Positions 64,000 through 64,000 of a stretch of 64,000 nucleotides of DNA are shown here, piece by piece. Source of the stretch: Plazaster borealis. Its lineage: Eukaryota > Echinodermata > Asteroidea > Forcipulatida > Labidiasteridae. The stretch lies in contig CM037467.1 of the NCBI GenBank assembly GCA_021014325.1, forward strand, positions 14,409,273 through 14,473,272, in the 5' to 3' direction. How positions within the stretch are numbered: position 1 is the first letter of the stretch; every line of letters begins with the position of its first letter. The translations under genes and the position numbers were made by a program. Below the pieces are notes generated by a model that had not been told where the DNA came from, did not search any database, and saw nothing but the letters and a program-made list of their open reading frames with translations.

Positions 64000-64000
64000 G

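Noticed and set aside
1..64000. CRISPR arrays, phage-defence islands, operons, viral genes
   Set aside because: The DNA is clearly metazoan: spliced genes and eukaryotic repeats; no spacer-repeat array, prokaryotic operon or viral protein was seen.

Overview
The window is nuclear DNA of a metazoan, most likely an echinoderm (sea star or relative). The basis is multi-exon genes with consensus GT-AG introns, four genes that look like orthologues of conserved animal genes, AATAAA poly(A) signals, and dense short dispersed repeats (tRNA-derived SINEs, palindromic foldback/MITE-like elements, non-LTR retrotransposon tails). The phylum is inferred from repeat style and general impression. No prokaryotic, phage, CRISPR or viral module was seen.

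Layout, left to right. (1) 1-4,440: 3' end of an SR-type splicing-factor gene (+), with an RS-domain terminal coding exon and a long 3' UTR. (2) 6,232-6,636: TMEM203 (+), an intronless four-pass ER membrane protein. Only 97 bp downstream on the same strand starts LCMT2/TYW4 (6,734-13,917, 13 exons), the bifunctional methyltransferase-kelch enzyme of wybutosine synthesis. The end of its last exon is followed by decayed tandem copies of itself. (3) 14,400-20,350: repeat-rich intergenic DNA with one CpG-containing promoter-like patch. (4) 20,357-48,136 (-): a 24-exon gene for the protein phosphatase 6 regulatory ankyrin subunit (ANKRD28/44/52 family), reconstructed in frame to 1,023 residues, with two candidate extra in-frame exons. 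(5) 49,072-54,702 (+): COASY, bifunctional CoA synthase, eight exons including the 5' UTR exon, head-to-head with the ankyrin gene across a short presumed bidirectional promoter. (6) 58,132-59,514 (-): an intronless Myb/SANT-like plus coiled-coil protein. (7) 60,345 (+): a candidate first exon. (8) 61,411-62,497 (-): a three-exon small protein with a CFAP90 (C5orf49)-like core. (9) 63,370-63,999: retrotransposon RT scraps and an ORF running off the right edge.

The genes are mostly housekeeping functions (tRNA-Phe modification, CoA synthesis, PP6 targeting, ER membrane) and do not form one pathway. The unusual content lies in gene architecture (possible TMEM203-LCMT2 co-transcription, terminal-exon micro-duplication, microexons in the ankyrin gene) and in the repeats: at least eight families of palindromic elements, a nested foldback, a 14-bp GC-rich minisatellite and a perfect 33-bp-arm hairpin. 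Exon boundaries were read by eye from splice consensus, phase continuity and remembered family sequences, not from transcripts.
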